This document shows, in pieces, positions 1 through 11,400 of a stretch of 64,000 bases of DNA (its first letter is position 1; each line of letters begins with the position of its first letter). The stretch covers positions 434,001-498,000 of the forward strand of contig QUOL01000004.1 of NCBI GenBank assembly GCA_009761415.1, written 5' to 3'. The translations under genes were made by a program, and so were the position numbers. The notes beneath the pieces are model-generated. The model had not been told where the DNA came from. It saw only the letters and a list, made by a program, of their open reading frames with translations, and did not search any database. This DNA is from Sarcomyxa edulis (taxonomy: Eukaryota > Basidiomycota > Agaricomycetes > Agaricales > Mycenaceae).

Positions 1-2593
1 GACCGAGACCTTGGCATCCGCACTCGTGCCTTTGCAACTCCCGAAGAAGGCGAAGTTTCGTTGTACGAGACCTATTTCCGCAGGATGCGCCAGACTGGCG
101 ACACAAACCTCAACCTAGACATGGTCAATCTCCTTGCATACCCACCTTCCAGAAAGTTACACAACCAGCTGGTAAAATACCCACAAGAAGTAGTACCTGC
201 GATGGATCAGGCAAGAATTCCAGGTCACTGTATATAGAGGTTTTTCTGACATCAGTTGACCTCAGGTTCTCAAAGATCTTATGCTAGAGATCGCAGACTT
301 GGACCAACAAAGAGGAGCCGATGGAATGGAAGGAGCGGATGGGGACGAAGAGATTGCTGATATCATGGGCAAAGTATATAAGGTCCGACCTTTTGGCTTG
401 AATGCGGTCAACATGAGGGAGTTGAACCCCACTGGTGAGTAGTAATATTTTCTCGTGCGAATGCATGCTAAACCAGTTTTTAGACACCGACAAGCTTGTC
501 TGCATCAAGGGACTGGTCATTCGTGCCACTCCCGTCATTCCAGACATGAAAGTCGCATTCTTCCGTTGCCTAACCTGCTCACATACCGTCCAGGTCGAGA
601 TTGACCGCGGCAAGATTGAGGAACCCTCGCGTTGTCCGAGGGATGTCTGTGCCTCTGTTGGCACCATGTCTCTTGTTCACAACCGATGTGAGTTCGCGGA
701 TAGGCAAGTCATCCGACTGCAGGAGACTCCAGATGCTGTACCGGACGGTCAGACGCCTCACACCGTGTCACTGAGCGTTTATGATGAGCTAGTGGATGTG
801 GCTAAGCCGGGTGACCGATTGGTCGTTTCTGGCATATTCAGGAGCGTTCCAGTGAGAGTCAATCCTAGGACGAGGACGATCAAGAGCTTGTTCAAGACGT
901 ATCTGGATGTGGTCCACGTGAAACTGGGAGGGGGTGGTGCTCTGGGTTTCGATAAAAGCACAAGGCCGGCCGGTGGGGACAAGTTACCTGGTGTTGGAGG
1001 CATTGGCGACGGTGGCGATGAAGATGAACAGGGAGTAGAAGGAAGACAGACTCGGAAGGCAGAGATGGAGGAGAAACTCAAGGAACTCAGTCAAAGGCCT
1101 GATATCTATGAGCTCCTTGCTAGGTCTATGGCGCCATCCATCTGGGAGATGGATGACGTGAAGAAGGGTATCTTGCTGCAATTGTTTGGCGGAACCAACA
1201 AGAGCATTGCTAGAGGTGGCGGTGGTGGAGGGCCGCGCTACCGAGGTGACATCAATGTTCTGCTCGTTGGTGACCCGGGTACGAGTAAGTCTCAGATCTT
1301 GAATGTGAGTCTTTCTGTCATCTTATCTCTGAAGTCTTCATACTTATCATATTGGTCGCAGTATGTCCACAAAATTGCCCCTCGGGGCGTGTATACCTCA
1401 GGCAAAGGGTCCAGTGCAGTAGGTTTGACGGCGTATGTCACTCGTGATCCAGACTCCAAACAACTGGTCTTGGAGAGGTGCGTTTATATGTCTATTCTGA
1501 CTCGAAGTGTGACTCACAACTCTGTTTAAGTGGTGCACTCGTCCTGAGTGACGGCGGTGTATGTTGTATCGATGAATTTGACAAAATGTCCGACGCGACT
1601 CGAAGTGTGTTACATGAAGTCATGGTAAGTTTCCTCCTTCGGTCGAATCCTCTCAATCTGCCTCAGCCATGTCTGCATTACTAGGAACAACAAACTGTCT
1701 CTATAGCTAAAGCCGGAATCATCACGACGTTGAATGCGCGGACGTCGATCTTGGCTGCAGCAAATCCAGTAGGATCCAAGTATGATGTGGATCTACCCAT
1801 AACAAGAAACATCGACTTGCCTCCAACGCTCATATCTCGGTTCGATTTACTCTATCTCGTGTTGGATCAGGTCGACGAAGCCCTTGATCGAAGACTCGCA
1901 CAGCATCTAGTCGGTTTATACCTCGAAGACGCGCCTGTTGGGCGTGGCGAAGACCTTCTGGTATGTTGCATATATGTGTCGGGTCCGGGTCTCATGCACT
2001 AACAAATATCTCCATTCCAGCCTCTAGATCAACTTTCTGCCTACATTGACTACGCGCGTTCTCAAATCCACCCTGTCATTACTGAAGATGCCGGCACCGA
2101 ACTCGTACAGTCGTATGTGGACATGCGGAATATGGGAGATGACCCGCGAGCGAGCGAAAAGCGTATCACAGCAACCACCCGTCAGCTCGAAAGTATGATC
2201 CGTCTTTCTGAAGCACACGCGCGGATGAGGTTCTCGGAATTTGTAGAATTGCAAGATGTCAAGGAGGCTTGTCGGTTGATGAGAGAAGCTATTCGAACTA
2301 GTGCGATGGACCCGAGGACTGGAAAGATTGATATGGGGCTGCTGAACACCGGGACGGGATCTGGACAGAGGAAGATGCGAGAAGATATGCGGAGGGAGGT
2401 TTTGTCTATCTTGGATGGCGTCACGGGTAGAGGAATCAAATGGACGGAAGCGGTCAAGCAGCTCGGAGGTCAGAGTAGCGTTAAAGTTGATCTGGGAGAG
2501 TTTAGCGAGGTTATCAAGGGGCTAGAGAACGAGGGAGTGATCAAAGTTGTAGGGGAACGCGAGAAGAGAATGATTCGGAGGATTGACGGGTGA
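1..2593 (+). CDS. MCM4: MCM4 replicative helicase subunit, 5' truncated by window edge
   Basis: Subunit 4 of the MCM2-7 hexamer, the ATP-driven helicase loaded at replication origins. Exons 1-210, 266-434, 484-1304, 1362-1477, 1531-1624, 1685-1960 and 2021-2593 join in one frame opening at base 1 ([11 protein letters not shown]). Visible features: the zinc-binding RCLTC...RCPRDVC region of the N-terminal domain (about 565-650), Walker [12 protein letters not shown] (about 1263-1295), Walker [10 protein letters not shown] (about 1564), arginine finger LISRFD (about 1830) and the C-terminal winged-helix tail to the stop at 2591. The order and spacing match yeast Mcm4 throughout, and the motif set [23 protein letters not shown] is MCM4 rather than MCM2/7. 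The N-terminal Ser/Thr-rich tail lies outside the window. Intron 1 (211-265) needs a GC 5' splice site (CAG|GCAAGA). Very confident. Confidence 0.97.
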
Positions 2594-2809
2594 AGCCACC
2601 AATGATATCCAAGTTTGACTGTAGTGTATTTGAATGTAAACCATCTCTTTCTCTTCGTGCATTCAGTCTCCAGGGTGAATGAATGGGACGCGGGGACCGA
2701 ACGATTGCTTCGAACTCATAATAAGGATACATACGGATGATGGGAATACAAATTGAATGCACAAGGTATAGTTGACACAACAATTACAATCGGCACGGTA
2801 GTGGGGCCA

Positions 2810-4311
2810 CTACCTTCGTCTCTTCCTCCTGCCATAGTCCTCGTCAGGATCCGCAGATCTCTCGCGAACCTCCTGAAAATCCCTCGGCGGCGATACAACC
2901 GTCTCTGGAATCACAAAGTGTAGATAATCGAAGGCAGCTATCGCATTTCTCGGATCGTGGGGACCGACCCACGCCAATGTCGCCTGGCGTTCAATTTCAC
3001 CGATAACGGCTGAGCGACGGTCACGACCATATCCGTAATTGTCAACACGAGGAGCAGGGAATCTGGGCGTCGTTAGTACAGAAGGAATAGCAAGGACTTC
3101 GACTAGTCACCTTCCGCCGATATGATTCAAAATCAGTCTGTTAGCACCAACTTTCCTAGCAAACTCGCCTGCCATTTGGGGTGTCGAATGACCTCGAGAC
3201 AACGCCTTTTCTGTGACGACTTCGGGCAGTCGTGTCGCTTTCGGGTCGATTAAGCGAGGAATATACGCATCTGTGGCCTCGTGAATGAGTAGAGATGGTG
3301 ACGGGTTGGTAGCGAGCGGGACAATGGCGGAAGGATCATATGTATCGCCCAGAATGACAATCTTGCGCTGTAGCGCATAAAGCTCTCGGAATACATATCC
3401 TAGACAAGGATCTGCCAAAACAGTGTCATTATTTTGGGAATAACGGGGTGCGAGAAAGAGACGTACCTCGATGATTGATAGGCCCAGCGTCTACCACCAA
3501 ATCACCAAACCTACTATCTTCTCTAGTAAACTCTTTCCAGAGCCCATCAGTCTCGGAGCACATGAAGTCTGTGCCTATACACTCGCTACAGTGCATGACT
3601 TCTGGCGGATCACACGGTGTTACTGGATCGGTTGGTGTGAGCAACTCATGGACCACGTAGTTGTCTGCCGTTTTCGTAAGAGTCATCTGCATGATGGAAC
3701 GGACAAAGGTACGAAGCCCTGCTGGACCATATATCTCAACACGGGGCTATTTGGACATATCAGACTCAGAGGCATGGTGGGAACTAGATGATAACATACC
3801 AGCTTGGGTGGCTGGGGCGAATCTGAAGATGGCCCGGTTGGTGGTGGGAAAAGTACATTTCTTAGGAATGGGACGATCCCCATGATATGATCGGCTGAAC
3901 TCGATCAAACAAATGGATACGACGTGTAGAAGGTGGACCAGGCTAACCGTGCATGTGCGTTATGAAGATCTTGGTGACCTTATTGGCCTTCAAATACCGC
4001 TGACCATGGGGCTGCAAAGCAAACTGACGCGTCGTTCCTTCGGCACAATCCACCACTTCAGGCAAGTATCATGAGTTGGATTGAAGACGGGTATGATAAG
4101 ATCTTGACGCGCACATACTCCATAGAGACCCGTCTCCCACTATATTTGCCACAAGGCTGGAACAATTGCGCGATTCTGAGGGACCTCCACCACTGGAAGT
4201 CCCAAGAAAGGTTACAGACATCTGGCGTTGCATGGCGGGGGATATACCAGTCGAGAATGTCCGATATCTTGAAGAGCAAAGACGAGATACAAGACCGTCT
4301 AAAGCTAACAT
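2810..4311 (-). CDS. Short-form tRNase Z (RNase Z / ELAC1-like)
   Basis: Metallo-beta-lactamase endonuclease that removes the 3' trailer of pre-tRNAs. Exons 4311-4119, 4055-3948, 3894-3800, 3746-3467, 3411-3111 and 3062-2810 give 409 aa (1230 nt, exact multiple of three). After MSVTFLGTSS (residue 31 on) comes the zinc motif THMHADH (about 97-103, interrupted by an intron after HMH), then GDTYDP (about 247), HEAT (about 269), GHST (about 300) and NHIGGR. These are RNase Z motifs in the right order. The ~30-residue leader before MSVTFLG (MLALDGLVSRLCSSRYRTFS) is Arg/Ser-rich without acidic clusters apart from one Asp and could be a mitochondrial presequence; an internal start at M31 would give a second form. 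The C-terminus is basic (YGRRKRRR). Length fits the short RNase Z form, not the ~800 aa Trz1 long form. Starts 143 bp from the divergent gene at 4455. Confidence 0.88.
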
Positions 4312-4454
4312 GGATAAATGGGTGGCTGTACTACAAGTTGAGATTCATACGCCGTCACGCCGGCTGACACCAACGTCTCCAAGCCCTGTGCTAAATCTTG
4401 GCCTTTTTTTCTCTTTTTCCGTTTCTCCATCTACCCACACACTCATTCGTTTTT

Positions 4455-5756
4455 ATGTCAAACTATACACCCAAACACGACCAGGTCCCTCCAACCTCCC
4501 CGTCTTTCTCTCTCCCAGACGTCTTCGTTACTCCTCCGGAAGAGGATCAGAACCCCCCAATATGTTGCTTCAACGCTGCAACAGAATCTCTCCACGAATC
4601 GGCAACACTCCCTGATATTCACGGTCTTGACAGCGCCCTCAATGGCCTGGAGCCTGCACCGCCGTTCGGGAGACCCAACATTGAGAGCATTATCATGCCA
4701 AAGAGAGGTGTTAAGCATTCTATGGAACTCGAAGCGAATGCGCCTGGGAATGACTCGGATGTCGTCGAGGTCATCAAAGTCAGGAGACATAAAGACTCGG
4801 GTGATATCGACATTGACGCGACCCCTACGGCGAAACGGCCCAAGACCTTCACTTTGAGATCGGCTTTCCGTTCCATCAAGAACGTCACTGCGAAGAAGGG
4901 CAAACCTCAGGCAAAGGATATCTTTGCGGCTAGTGACAGTGCACAGACAATGTCCTCCGCTCAAACGCGGCAGAGCACCAATACGCGTCCCACCCTCTCG
5001 CGACGAGGCTCCGTTATCCTTTCCTCAGTCTTCCGGATCCCGACACGTTCCTCGGTCGATATCTTGTCAAATTCTCCTTCAGATTCTACCGTTCATCCTA
5101 ATGACGATAACCGAGATATGGAAGATGAAGACGATTTGGACTATGGCCAACACATGCAGGCTCATTCCCTACGACCCACATCTCCATCTCCGTCAACACT
5201 GACTACTCAAACATCCGCCTCCTCCTCACGGAGAAAATTCTCTGTCATGAACCTGCGTCGAATATTCTCATCTTCTGCTTCTATCGCTTCGACGCGTACC
5301 GCACCTTCCCAAGACGAACGAGATTCCGAGTCATCCGAGTCAGACTCTCCGCGATCGGGCTCCACAACTCCCACATTAGCCTCCACACCGAGCATCTGTA
5401 TGCCTCGTAACCCATCAGCGTCCTCTTCCACCTTCTCAGTTGGCCCCGAAACACCAACCTCTGACTCCGCTTCATTCCCTTATCCTTCCGTCGATATGCC
5501 CATCGACGTCGACCTCGGTCTAAGCCAGTTCGAGGTCCCTGCATTCTCTATACCTGAATCTACCTCTACTCCTGCTCCGAGTAAACAGGAAAGGGGAGGC
5601 ATCAAAGCGCTATGGCGCTCTGGTCCGGGCATAGTTCTGCCATCCCGGAATCCTCAAGTGCAGGAGGCTGTCGATGAGGATGGTGACGAGAGCATGGAGA
5701 TGAGATTGGACTCGCTACATTTCGAGTCTCTATCGTTTGATGCCGATCGCTTCTGA
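4455..5756 (+). CDS. Uncharacterised Ser/Thr-rich protein, 433 aa
   Basis: Single uninterrupted ORF. I chose ATG 4455 (MSNYTPKHDQ); the frame is open further upstream but without an ATG. I do not recognise a domain. Composition is strongly Ser/Thr/Pro rich with several basic patches (KRPKTFTLRS, SRRGSVILSS, RRKFSVMNLRRIF) that look like phosphorylation sites next to nuclear-type basic clusters, and acidic stretches (DDNRDMEDEDDLDYG; DEDGDESMEM). No signal peptide or membrane segment. Codon use and lack of stops over 1.3 kb, plus Ser-rich low complexity typical of agaric regulatory proteins, support it as a real gene. It shares a 143 bp divergent promoter region with the RNase Z gene. Function unknown. 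Confidence 0.72.
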   Translation: MSNYTPKHDQVPPTSPSFSLPDVFVTPPEEDQNPPICCFNAATESLHESATLPDIHGLDSALNGLEPAPPFGRPNIESIIMPKRGVKHSMELEANAPGNDSDVVEVIKVRRHKDSGDIDIDATPTAKRPKTFTLRSAFRSIKNVTAKKGKPQAKDIFAASDSAQTMSSAQTRQSTNTRPTLSRRGSVILSSVFRIPTRSSVDILSNSPSDSTVHPNDDNRDMEDEDDLDYGQHMQAHSLRPTSPSPSTLTTQTSASSSRRKFSVMNLRRIFSSSASIASTRTAPSQDERDSESSESDSPRSGSTTPTLASTPSICMPRNPSASSSTFSVGPETPTSDSASFPYPSVDMPIDVDLGLSQFEVPAFSIPESTSTPAPSKQERGGIKALWRSGPGIVLPSRNPQVQEAVDEDGDESMEMRLDSLHFESLSFDADRF

Positions 5757-7864
5757 TGAGATGCATTGAGGCAAGAGGTCACCGTTCGAAACCACGAGAA
5801 ACGGGAAAAAGGAACGGAGGAAAAAGGCTGCAACGCGCGTATGACAGCATGGAACGGCTTGTACCTTTTCTGCCTTATTTATCTTGGACGCACAACCGGG
5901 TTCACGGGTTGAACCCTCTCTTTTCTTGATAGATTTAATGATTCCAATTCCAAGTCTACGCCGTTATGAGATATACAATCTTCGCTTGTGATCTTCGCCT
6001 TCCCATGCACGGTCTTCCTTAGGCTTGCGCTCTTGCACGTCGATTCATCATCATTCTCATGTCTATGTTGTCTATGTCGGATCATTGATATCACATACCA
6101 TCTATTTTATATATATCCCGGTACCTCACTCAAGTCTCATACCCTATCCGTATTCGCTCAATCATCTCATCTCACTTTCTCCTTTATGCTGATGATATTT
6201 ATTCTTCGTTTTCCTTCACGATCATCGTTATCTAATATCTGGGATGTTGACGCACAATTCCGGCCGTCCGTTTGCTCATGGTTTTTACCTGGAAAGCTGT
6301 TTTTTGCTCAAAACATGGCACTTATGCACAGTATGCGACAACGAAAGCGTGTCCAATTCATAAAGAAGACAGACAAGAAAGGATATATGGGTCTCGTTTA
6401 TTCTGCACCTCGGAGCAATGTCGACGTGGGGGTGTAGAGGTCGTGATACAATATACATCGAACCCGGGACGGGGCATCATACAATCCTCTTGCGTCTACG
6501 GGGTAGATTCCCGATGGTTGGTTGTAGATTCCCTTTTGCCGGTATGAGCGCTCCGTACATGAGAGTAGGAGGAGGAGGGAGTGCTGGGATGGCAAAAGAG
6601 GTAAGGACCCGAAGACTAACACCACGACGATCGCGGAGACTACGGTAGTTGGTAGGCATAGTGATGGGCGCAGAGTCAGAGCACTCAGATTCGAGAGAAG
6701 TCAAAGAAGAGGAAGAGCACAGGGAGTTATGCGTGATATCGCTGGGTGGTGTGCGGTCAGACTCCAAGGGTGGTAGATTTATCCAAAGCCTGATTGTCTG
6801 ACGCTCTCGTCGGGTGTTTTCAGTCGAGTCTACGCCGAATTCTAAGGCAGACAACGAGCTAGATGTGGAGGCGAACAGGGGGTATTGTGAATCAACCATA
6901 CTTGGTGTGGCGTAGACACCGATGAGTCTGATTGATGGAGAATTCTCTCAAGAGAGAGAGGTACGTGTTATGGATATGCAGGGTTTGTGAATAGCAAGGT
7001 TGTGGTTGTGGTTCAAGAGGTGATAGTAGGTAGAAGCGAATGTGTGGCTGACTTCATCAGGACGGATTCAGAGGTCGCCGCCGGAATCTACACAGTTGTC
7101 AAGTCCATTCAGCATGCATCACAAGGGTGCAGCAGAAAGATAACGGGCGAGTTGTACCTCGTTCTGACCACGAAGTAGAAACCTACAGATGTGTGTGAAC
7201 GGTGGCACGAACTTTGCGAATGAAATCGTACTACTAGTACCTTCATCCACAACGGTGAAAAAAGCCATGTTCCGTTACTTGTCTCATCAATTCAAGTTCG
7301 GTAGATCATTGCCATCGTAGCTGCATGCTCCTGAGGTCGATAGCCTTGTGTCCACCGTACTGTTCAAGTCGGAGTAGAATAAATTTATCAGCCTGGTCCG
7401 TGCACATGTCAGATGATATATAATCGTTTTTCGTGCATCTGGAAACCTCATACTTACCTTGATGGCATGTTCCCCTTCACCTCCTGGGTGTATGGGCCGT
7501 AGAAGGTCTCCAGAGCACGGCGACCTTGTCCATACAGAGACTTTTTGCGGCTTGCGCCAGCATTAGCTCGCGCACCGTCTCAATATTTTCCAGTCCTGCT
7601 TTGGCCACTCTGGCTGGGCAGGCCTTTTTTTTATGACCGTCTGCTGCTCTAACCCTAACCTCAGTCCGTGCTTGCAGTGAAAGATCTTGAGAGATTCGCG
7701 TCAACGATGAATGTAGAATTTTCGCGTTTGGTCAGGACCGGCTTGCCAAATAACACGTATTACCGTGACAACGTGACTACGCGGCGGTTACCGTCGAACA
7801 TCGAACTTTGATCGCTCGTCGACGTCGTCGCTCGACGCCTCTCGACACCCTGAGCTCTCACAGA
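5757..7864. other. 2.1 kb stretch with at most one small gene
   Basis: Apart from the weak minus-strand ORF at 6477-6899 nothing convincing is seen. 5880-6250 is AT-rich and likely the 3' UTR of the upstream gene. A telomere-like CTAACCCTAACC lies at about 7649-7660, roughly 200 bp before the kinase start; it may be a telobox-type promoter element. No RNA gene or transposon remnant recognised. Confidence 0.5.
6477..6899 (-). CDS. Possible small hypothetical protein, 140 aa
   Basis: ORF beginning with ATG at 6899 (MVDSQYPLFASTSSSLSAL), rich in Ser, Pro and charged residues and ending in a basic tail (LPRRRKRIV). No domain recognised and no clear splice signals that would extend it. It is the longest ORF in a 2.1 kb gap and its composition resembles coding sequence more than the overlapping frames do. 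It may be an exon of a longer gene or chance. Confidence 0.33.
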   Translation of the reverse strand: MVDSQYPLFASTSSSLSALEFGVDSTENTRRERQTIRLWINLPPLESDRTPPSDITHNSLCSSSSLTSLESECSDSAPITMPTNYRSLRDRRGVSLRVLTSFAIPALPPPPTLMYGALIPAKGNLQPTIGNLPRRRKRIV

Positions 7865-9440
7865 ATGCGGTTCCCCTCCCTCTTGAAAAACACCATCATT
7901 CCTGCCATTTCTCGTTGTAGATATGTCGATCCCCGTCTGGGTGCTGTTGTGCCTTTTTCTCGCTACATGTCTAGCCCTGCTGTCGGCGAACTCTTTCCTG
8001 AAACCGAGGACTGGGTCATCGGGGATAAAGCTGACACGTACCACGAAGCCATGGTCGGTGATGTTCTCGGTGATCACTACACTGTACAGAGAAAACTTGG
8101 AAAGGGAATGTATTCCACAGTCTGGATGGTCGAAGATATGAGAAGGCGAGTCCAACCGCGATTTGTCTGCAAAGCACTCCTTGACCTGCATTGAAGCCCG
8201 AAATCCTATCGTGGACTGAAGATACTGACAGGTGAGAGGTTTCTTCGCTCCGTTTTATAGTTGCTCCTGCTAATCTCGAGCCGAATCAGTCAAGGCAAGC
8301 GCGACCCCGCTGTTGCATGAACTCGAATACATGCAACGCATTCACAAGGCCAATCCCCATCACCGCGGATACTGGCACACTCTTCAGCTGAGCGATCACT
8401 TCACGCATTCTGGCCGGCGCGGAGACCACCTCTGCCTCGTCATGAATTTGATGGCAGACGACGCTGCTACTTTTGCTCGTCACTACGACAAGGGTAGATT
8501 ACCCCTCCATCTCGCTAAACGAGTCACCAAAGACATCATATTGGGCTTGGAATATCTCCACGATGCATGCGACATTATTCACACAGGTGTGTTGACAGTC
8601 TTTGTCCCCATCTCGTTGACTTGACGCTACGTCCAAATATACAGACATCAAACCCGCCAATATACTTCTAGCCCCACGTCAATGGGGTCGACTCATTGAA
8701 CAGTTACCTCCTGTAATTTATGATGAAAATGACGGTATCCGAACACTCCAGAGTCAGCCCATCACTTTGAACAGTGTCGACAACATACATGCTGTATTGG
8801 CAGATTTTGGAGTTTGTAAGTGAATGAACTGTATCATATATCATTCCAACGCACTCAATTTTCAATTTGTAGCTTGCAGAGCTGACAAGGTAGACAAACA
8901 TTTTACGGATATAATACAGAGTGCAGCACTACGCGCTCCTGAGGTGAGTCTCGGGGCGGGCTGGGGCAAACCAGCCGATATATGGAGTCTTGGCTGTATG
9001 GTACGTGATATCTTGAACTATAATCTGTATTATTGCACCTCTGACTACTTATGTAGATCTACGAGTTAGTCATGGGTGAATCGTTGTTTCCACGTGATTC
9101 TTCCGACAATGTGATGCCCATCTTGCACACCACTGTGTTTGGTGATTTCCCTCAACATATGCTCAAACATGGGAAGTATACATCAGTGCATTACACTGAA
9201 GAAGGTCAGAATTCTTAGCAGTTCCTCATTTACCTACTCCCAATCACACCATCTGTAGGTGCCCTGAAAGTTGACCCTGGGGCTCGAAATATTTGGGTGG
9301 GATTTTTGGAACGTCTTGGGTATCCCTACGGAGACATGGCTGTCTTTGATGATTTCTTGCGGATGATGCTGCAGTTGGACCCAGAGAAACGGGCAACTTT
9401 TTCTGACCTGCTTGATCATCAGTGGTTGGTCGATGTGTAA
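7865..9440 (+). CDS. SRPK-like Ser/Thr protein kinase, 413 aa
   Basis: Protein kinase of the SR-protein-kinase group, expanded in agarics. Exons 7865-8145, 8197-8231, 8290-8586, 8645-8815, 8873-9000, 9057-9204 and 9259-9440 total 1242 nt (414 codons). Glycine loop LGKGMYSTVW (78-87), catalytic Lys in RGLKILT (about K102), HTDIKPANILL (D205, K207, N210), DFG in LADFGVS (258-260), APE in LRAPEV, then WSLGCMIYELVMGESLF and ending DPEKRATFSDLLDHQWLVDV. HTD in place of HRD is characteristic of SRPKs. Unlike yeast Sky1 or human SRPK1 there is no large spacer between the kinase lobes. The first ~45 residues are basic and hydrophobic and might be a targeting leader. Intron 1 (8146-8196) appears to use GC-AG (AAG|GCGAGT); only this keeps frame and the beta3 strand. 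Substrate unknown. Confidence 0.87.
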
Positions 9441-9951
9441 GGTCTTGTTCTGCCAAGTTTTGTCTTCCATTCACTGTTAGTGCCACCTATATTGTCCAAT
9501 ATGACTATTTTGAATATGTGTTGTTTCTCTGACTTGATATATGAGAGCTTGAGTAGCATATAATTCCAGAGAAACTTATTTCTGGTCCTTGCTCAATCCT
9601 CAACAAATTTCCTAGGTTCTGGTCTTGGTCAAAATTGATTATTGACTATCTGTGGTTTTTTGTTCCGCTAGGCAATAAAAAAATAGGTAAAATAAAACCC
9701 CTAAACCTAATTCCCCTTGTTTATTAACTTGTGGTTTTTCCAGATCTTAAAGTTTTTCTTAATAAAATTTATTCATTTATCTCTCACATCAGTGATTATG
9801 TTTACAATACCCAGTATGAGCTGTAGTAGAGGAAATATGTGGCAACCCGCTGAATACTTGATCAATCTCAAAGTTCTTGGTATTGTTGGGAAGCTCTTGT
9901 CTATGTCATGGTCTATGTTGTCATTTTGGAATTCCTTTTGCCAAAGCATAC

Positions 9952-10216
9952 TCAAATCACTATAGTGATTAAACTTACGTAGTGTGATGCAGCTCTCTGT
10001 ATTGTTGTTACTGTATTGTAATAGACGCGTTGACGCCGATTCCAAATCACGATCGTGATTTGCAACCCTTGACCTAATGCGGTATTGCCAATGAAGTTCC
10101 AGCAATCCAATAAGGGAGTGTACGAGCTCCGCAAGAACTCCCGTGCGACTCGACCATACTCGGCTGATTCTTCGTCTTCTTGGCTGTTCTATACTATTTC
10201 CAAATCACTATAGTGG
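9952..10216. repeat. Palindrome-containing relic repeats, three copies of the core
   Basis: Cores CAAATCACTATAGTGATT (about 9954), CAAATCACGATCGTGATTTG (about 10044) and CAAATCACTATAGTGG (about 10200). Between the second and third lies a segment (10117-10170) sharing GTGTACGARCTCCGCAAGAA and CCATACTCGGCTRATT with the 150 bp units at 33281-33790. Other cores sit at about 24769 and 33259. This looks like debris of one dispersed element family; class not determined. Confidence 0.6.
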
Positions 10217-10419
10217 ATACCGTTGTGATGAGGACTGCGGCGCTAGGAGTAGATGGGCTAGACTTCTAACTGTAGTTCGCCTCTAGGGGGTAAGGTGACG
10301 TTTTCTCGGAGGGGATTTTACGTAGCGAGAAATCCTAATGCCCAGTGACTTGTATTTGGATAATGTGTTCGTAAAACGGTGGCGAGGTGGGTATGAGATG
10401 ATGAGGTGTAAGGAAAGCT

Positions 10420-10655
10420 TTGGAGAAGGCTTCGGACAGCTTTCGGAGAGCTGACCGATGCTTTGGACGGCTTATAAAACGTCTTCGGAGAGCTATCGAG
10501 GGCTTCGGACAGCTATAAGTTCCTTCTTGGAGAACCTACGAAGGCCTCGGACAGCTTTCGGTGAGCTGACCGATGCTTTGTTTAGCTATAAAACGTCTTC
10601 GGAGAGCTATCAAAGGTTTCGGACAGCTCTGAACTGATTTCGGAGAGCTTCCTTT
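10420..10655 (+). repeat. Imperfect tandem repeat built on TTCGGAGAGCT / TTCGGACAGCT
   Basis: Two ~115 bp units (about 10437 and 10552) share CAGCTTTCGG, GAGCTGACCGATGCTTTG, ATAAAACGTCTTCGGAGAG and TTCGGACAGCT in the same order. Inside each unit the 11-mer TTCGGASAGCT itself recurs. No coding potential. Origin unknown. Confidence 0.65.
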
Positions 10656-10888
10656 GTTCCGAGAGTGGTACTGCCGACTGAATCAAGTCCTTTTCTCTTT
10701 GTTTGACCGACTCCTGTAATCGTTCCTTGTCTCGGTTTCAGAAGTATGAGAAAGAGATAGAATTCCTATAGAGAGTGACTGGGCAGTTGGTCGATTCGGG
10801 TATGTTCCTCTGGTTCTCGTCCACACTGGTTCTGTCTACCGTTTTCCATGTCCTATCCTACTTTATATATGAATTCCTTCCCTGTCCT

Positions 10889-11374
10889 TGTAAGACCTGC
10901 GTTATTTCTAAGAGTCGATTAGGTGGGTAGAGTCGTACGATGCCCTGGCGAATTGAATACGTGTCTTTGGTGTGAAGACCTAGTAACGTAGCCCACGTCT
11001 TCTAGCTGGAGACTCGATACGACCCGAAGATCCGTGATCGCGTTCTCGAGTCTCGACCTCCCCGAATATCCGTGAGAGGGGCTATAAGAAGACTGTTAGG
11101 CTTTGGAGAATCTCAGTCAGCCCGTTGCCCGCGAGCTACTTCGAGTCGGGCAAGTGGTTTGGATGTAAAAAGATAAAGATTTAGCGCCGTTGAGGCGCGC
11201 GAGTAACTACGTGACTGTAACGGTCACTAGTGACCGTCACTTCTAGAATCACTAATCTACAAGACTGTTGAAGTCGTACCCTACATTTTGTAAGATAAGT
11301 AAGTCGTTTCGGAAAGTATCGAGAAATAAAAAGAGAAAATTGATAGACTGGAAATATGAATAGCATGCGTTACA
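10889..11374 (-). repeat. 3' LTR of the minus-strand gypsy element
   Basis: 486 bp, same sequence as 23015-23500. Bounded by TGTAAGAC...GCGTTACA and preceded by the TSD GTCCT. Includes the perfect 18-nt palindrome ACGGTCACTAGTGACCGT at 11220-11237. Confidence 0.95.
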
Positions 11375-11377
11375 GAG

Positions 11378-11391
11378 CCCCCCTACTTTCT
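11378..11391 (-). other. Polypurine tract of the minus-strand gypsy element
   Basis: On the minus strand AGAAAGTAGGGGGG followed by CTC abuts the 3' LTR. This is the expected place for the plus-strand primer. The extra ORF stops only about 10 bp before it. Confidence 0.75.
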
Positions 11392-11400
11392 GTGAACGAC

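Larger units (their letters stand above)
9441..10883. other. Gene-free relic-repeat region left of the first retrotransposon
   Basis: AT-rich at first (9500-9800), then mosaics of short repeats. Contains three copies of a palindrome near CAAATCACTATAGTGATTTG (about 9954, 10044, 10200), a ~50 bp segment (10117-10170) also found in the 150 bp repeats at 33.3 kb, and TTCGGAGAGCT/TTCGGACAGCT repeats at 10420-10650. No ORF of interest. Confidence 0.6.

Noticed and set aside
11181..11366. 61-codon ORF repeated at 23307-23492
   Set aside because: Lies wholly within the two LTR copies; the duplication is that of the LTR, not of a gene.
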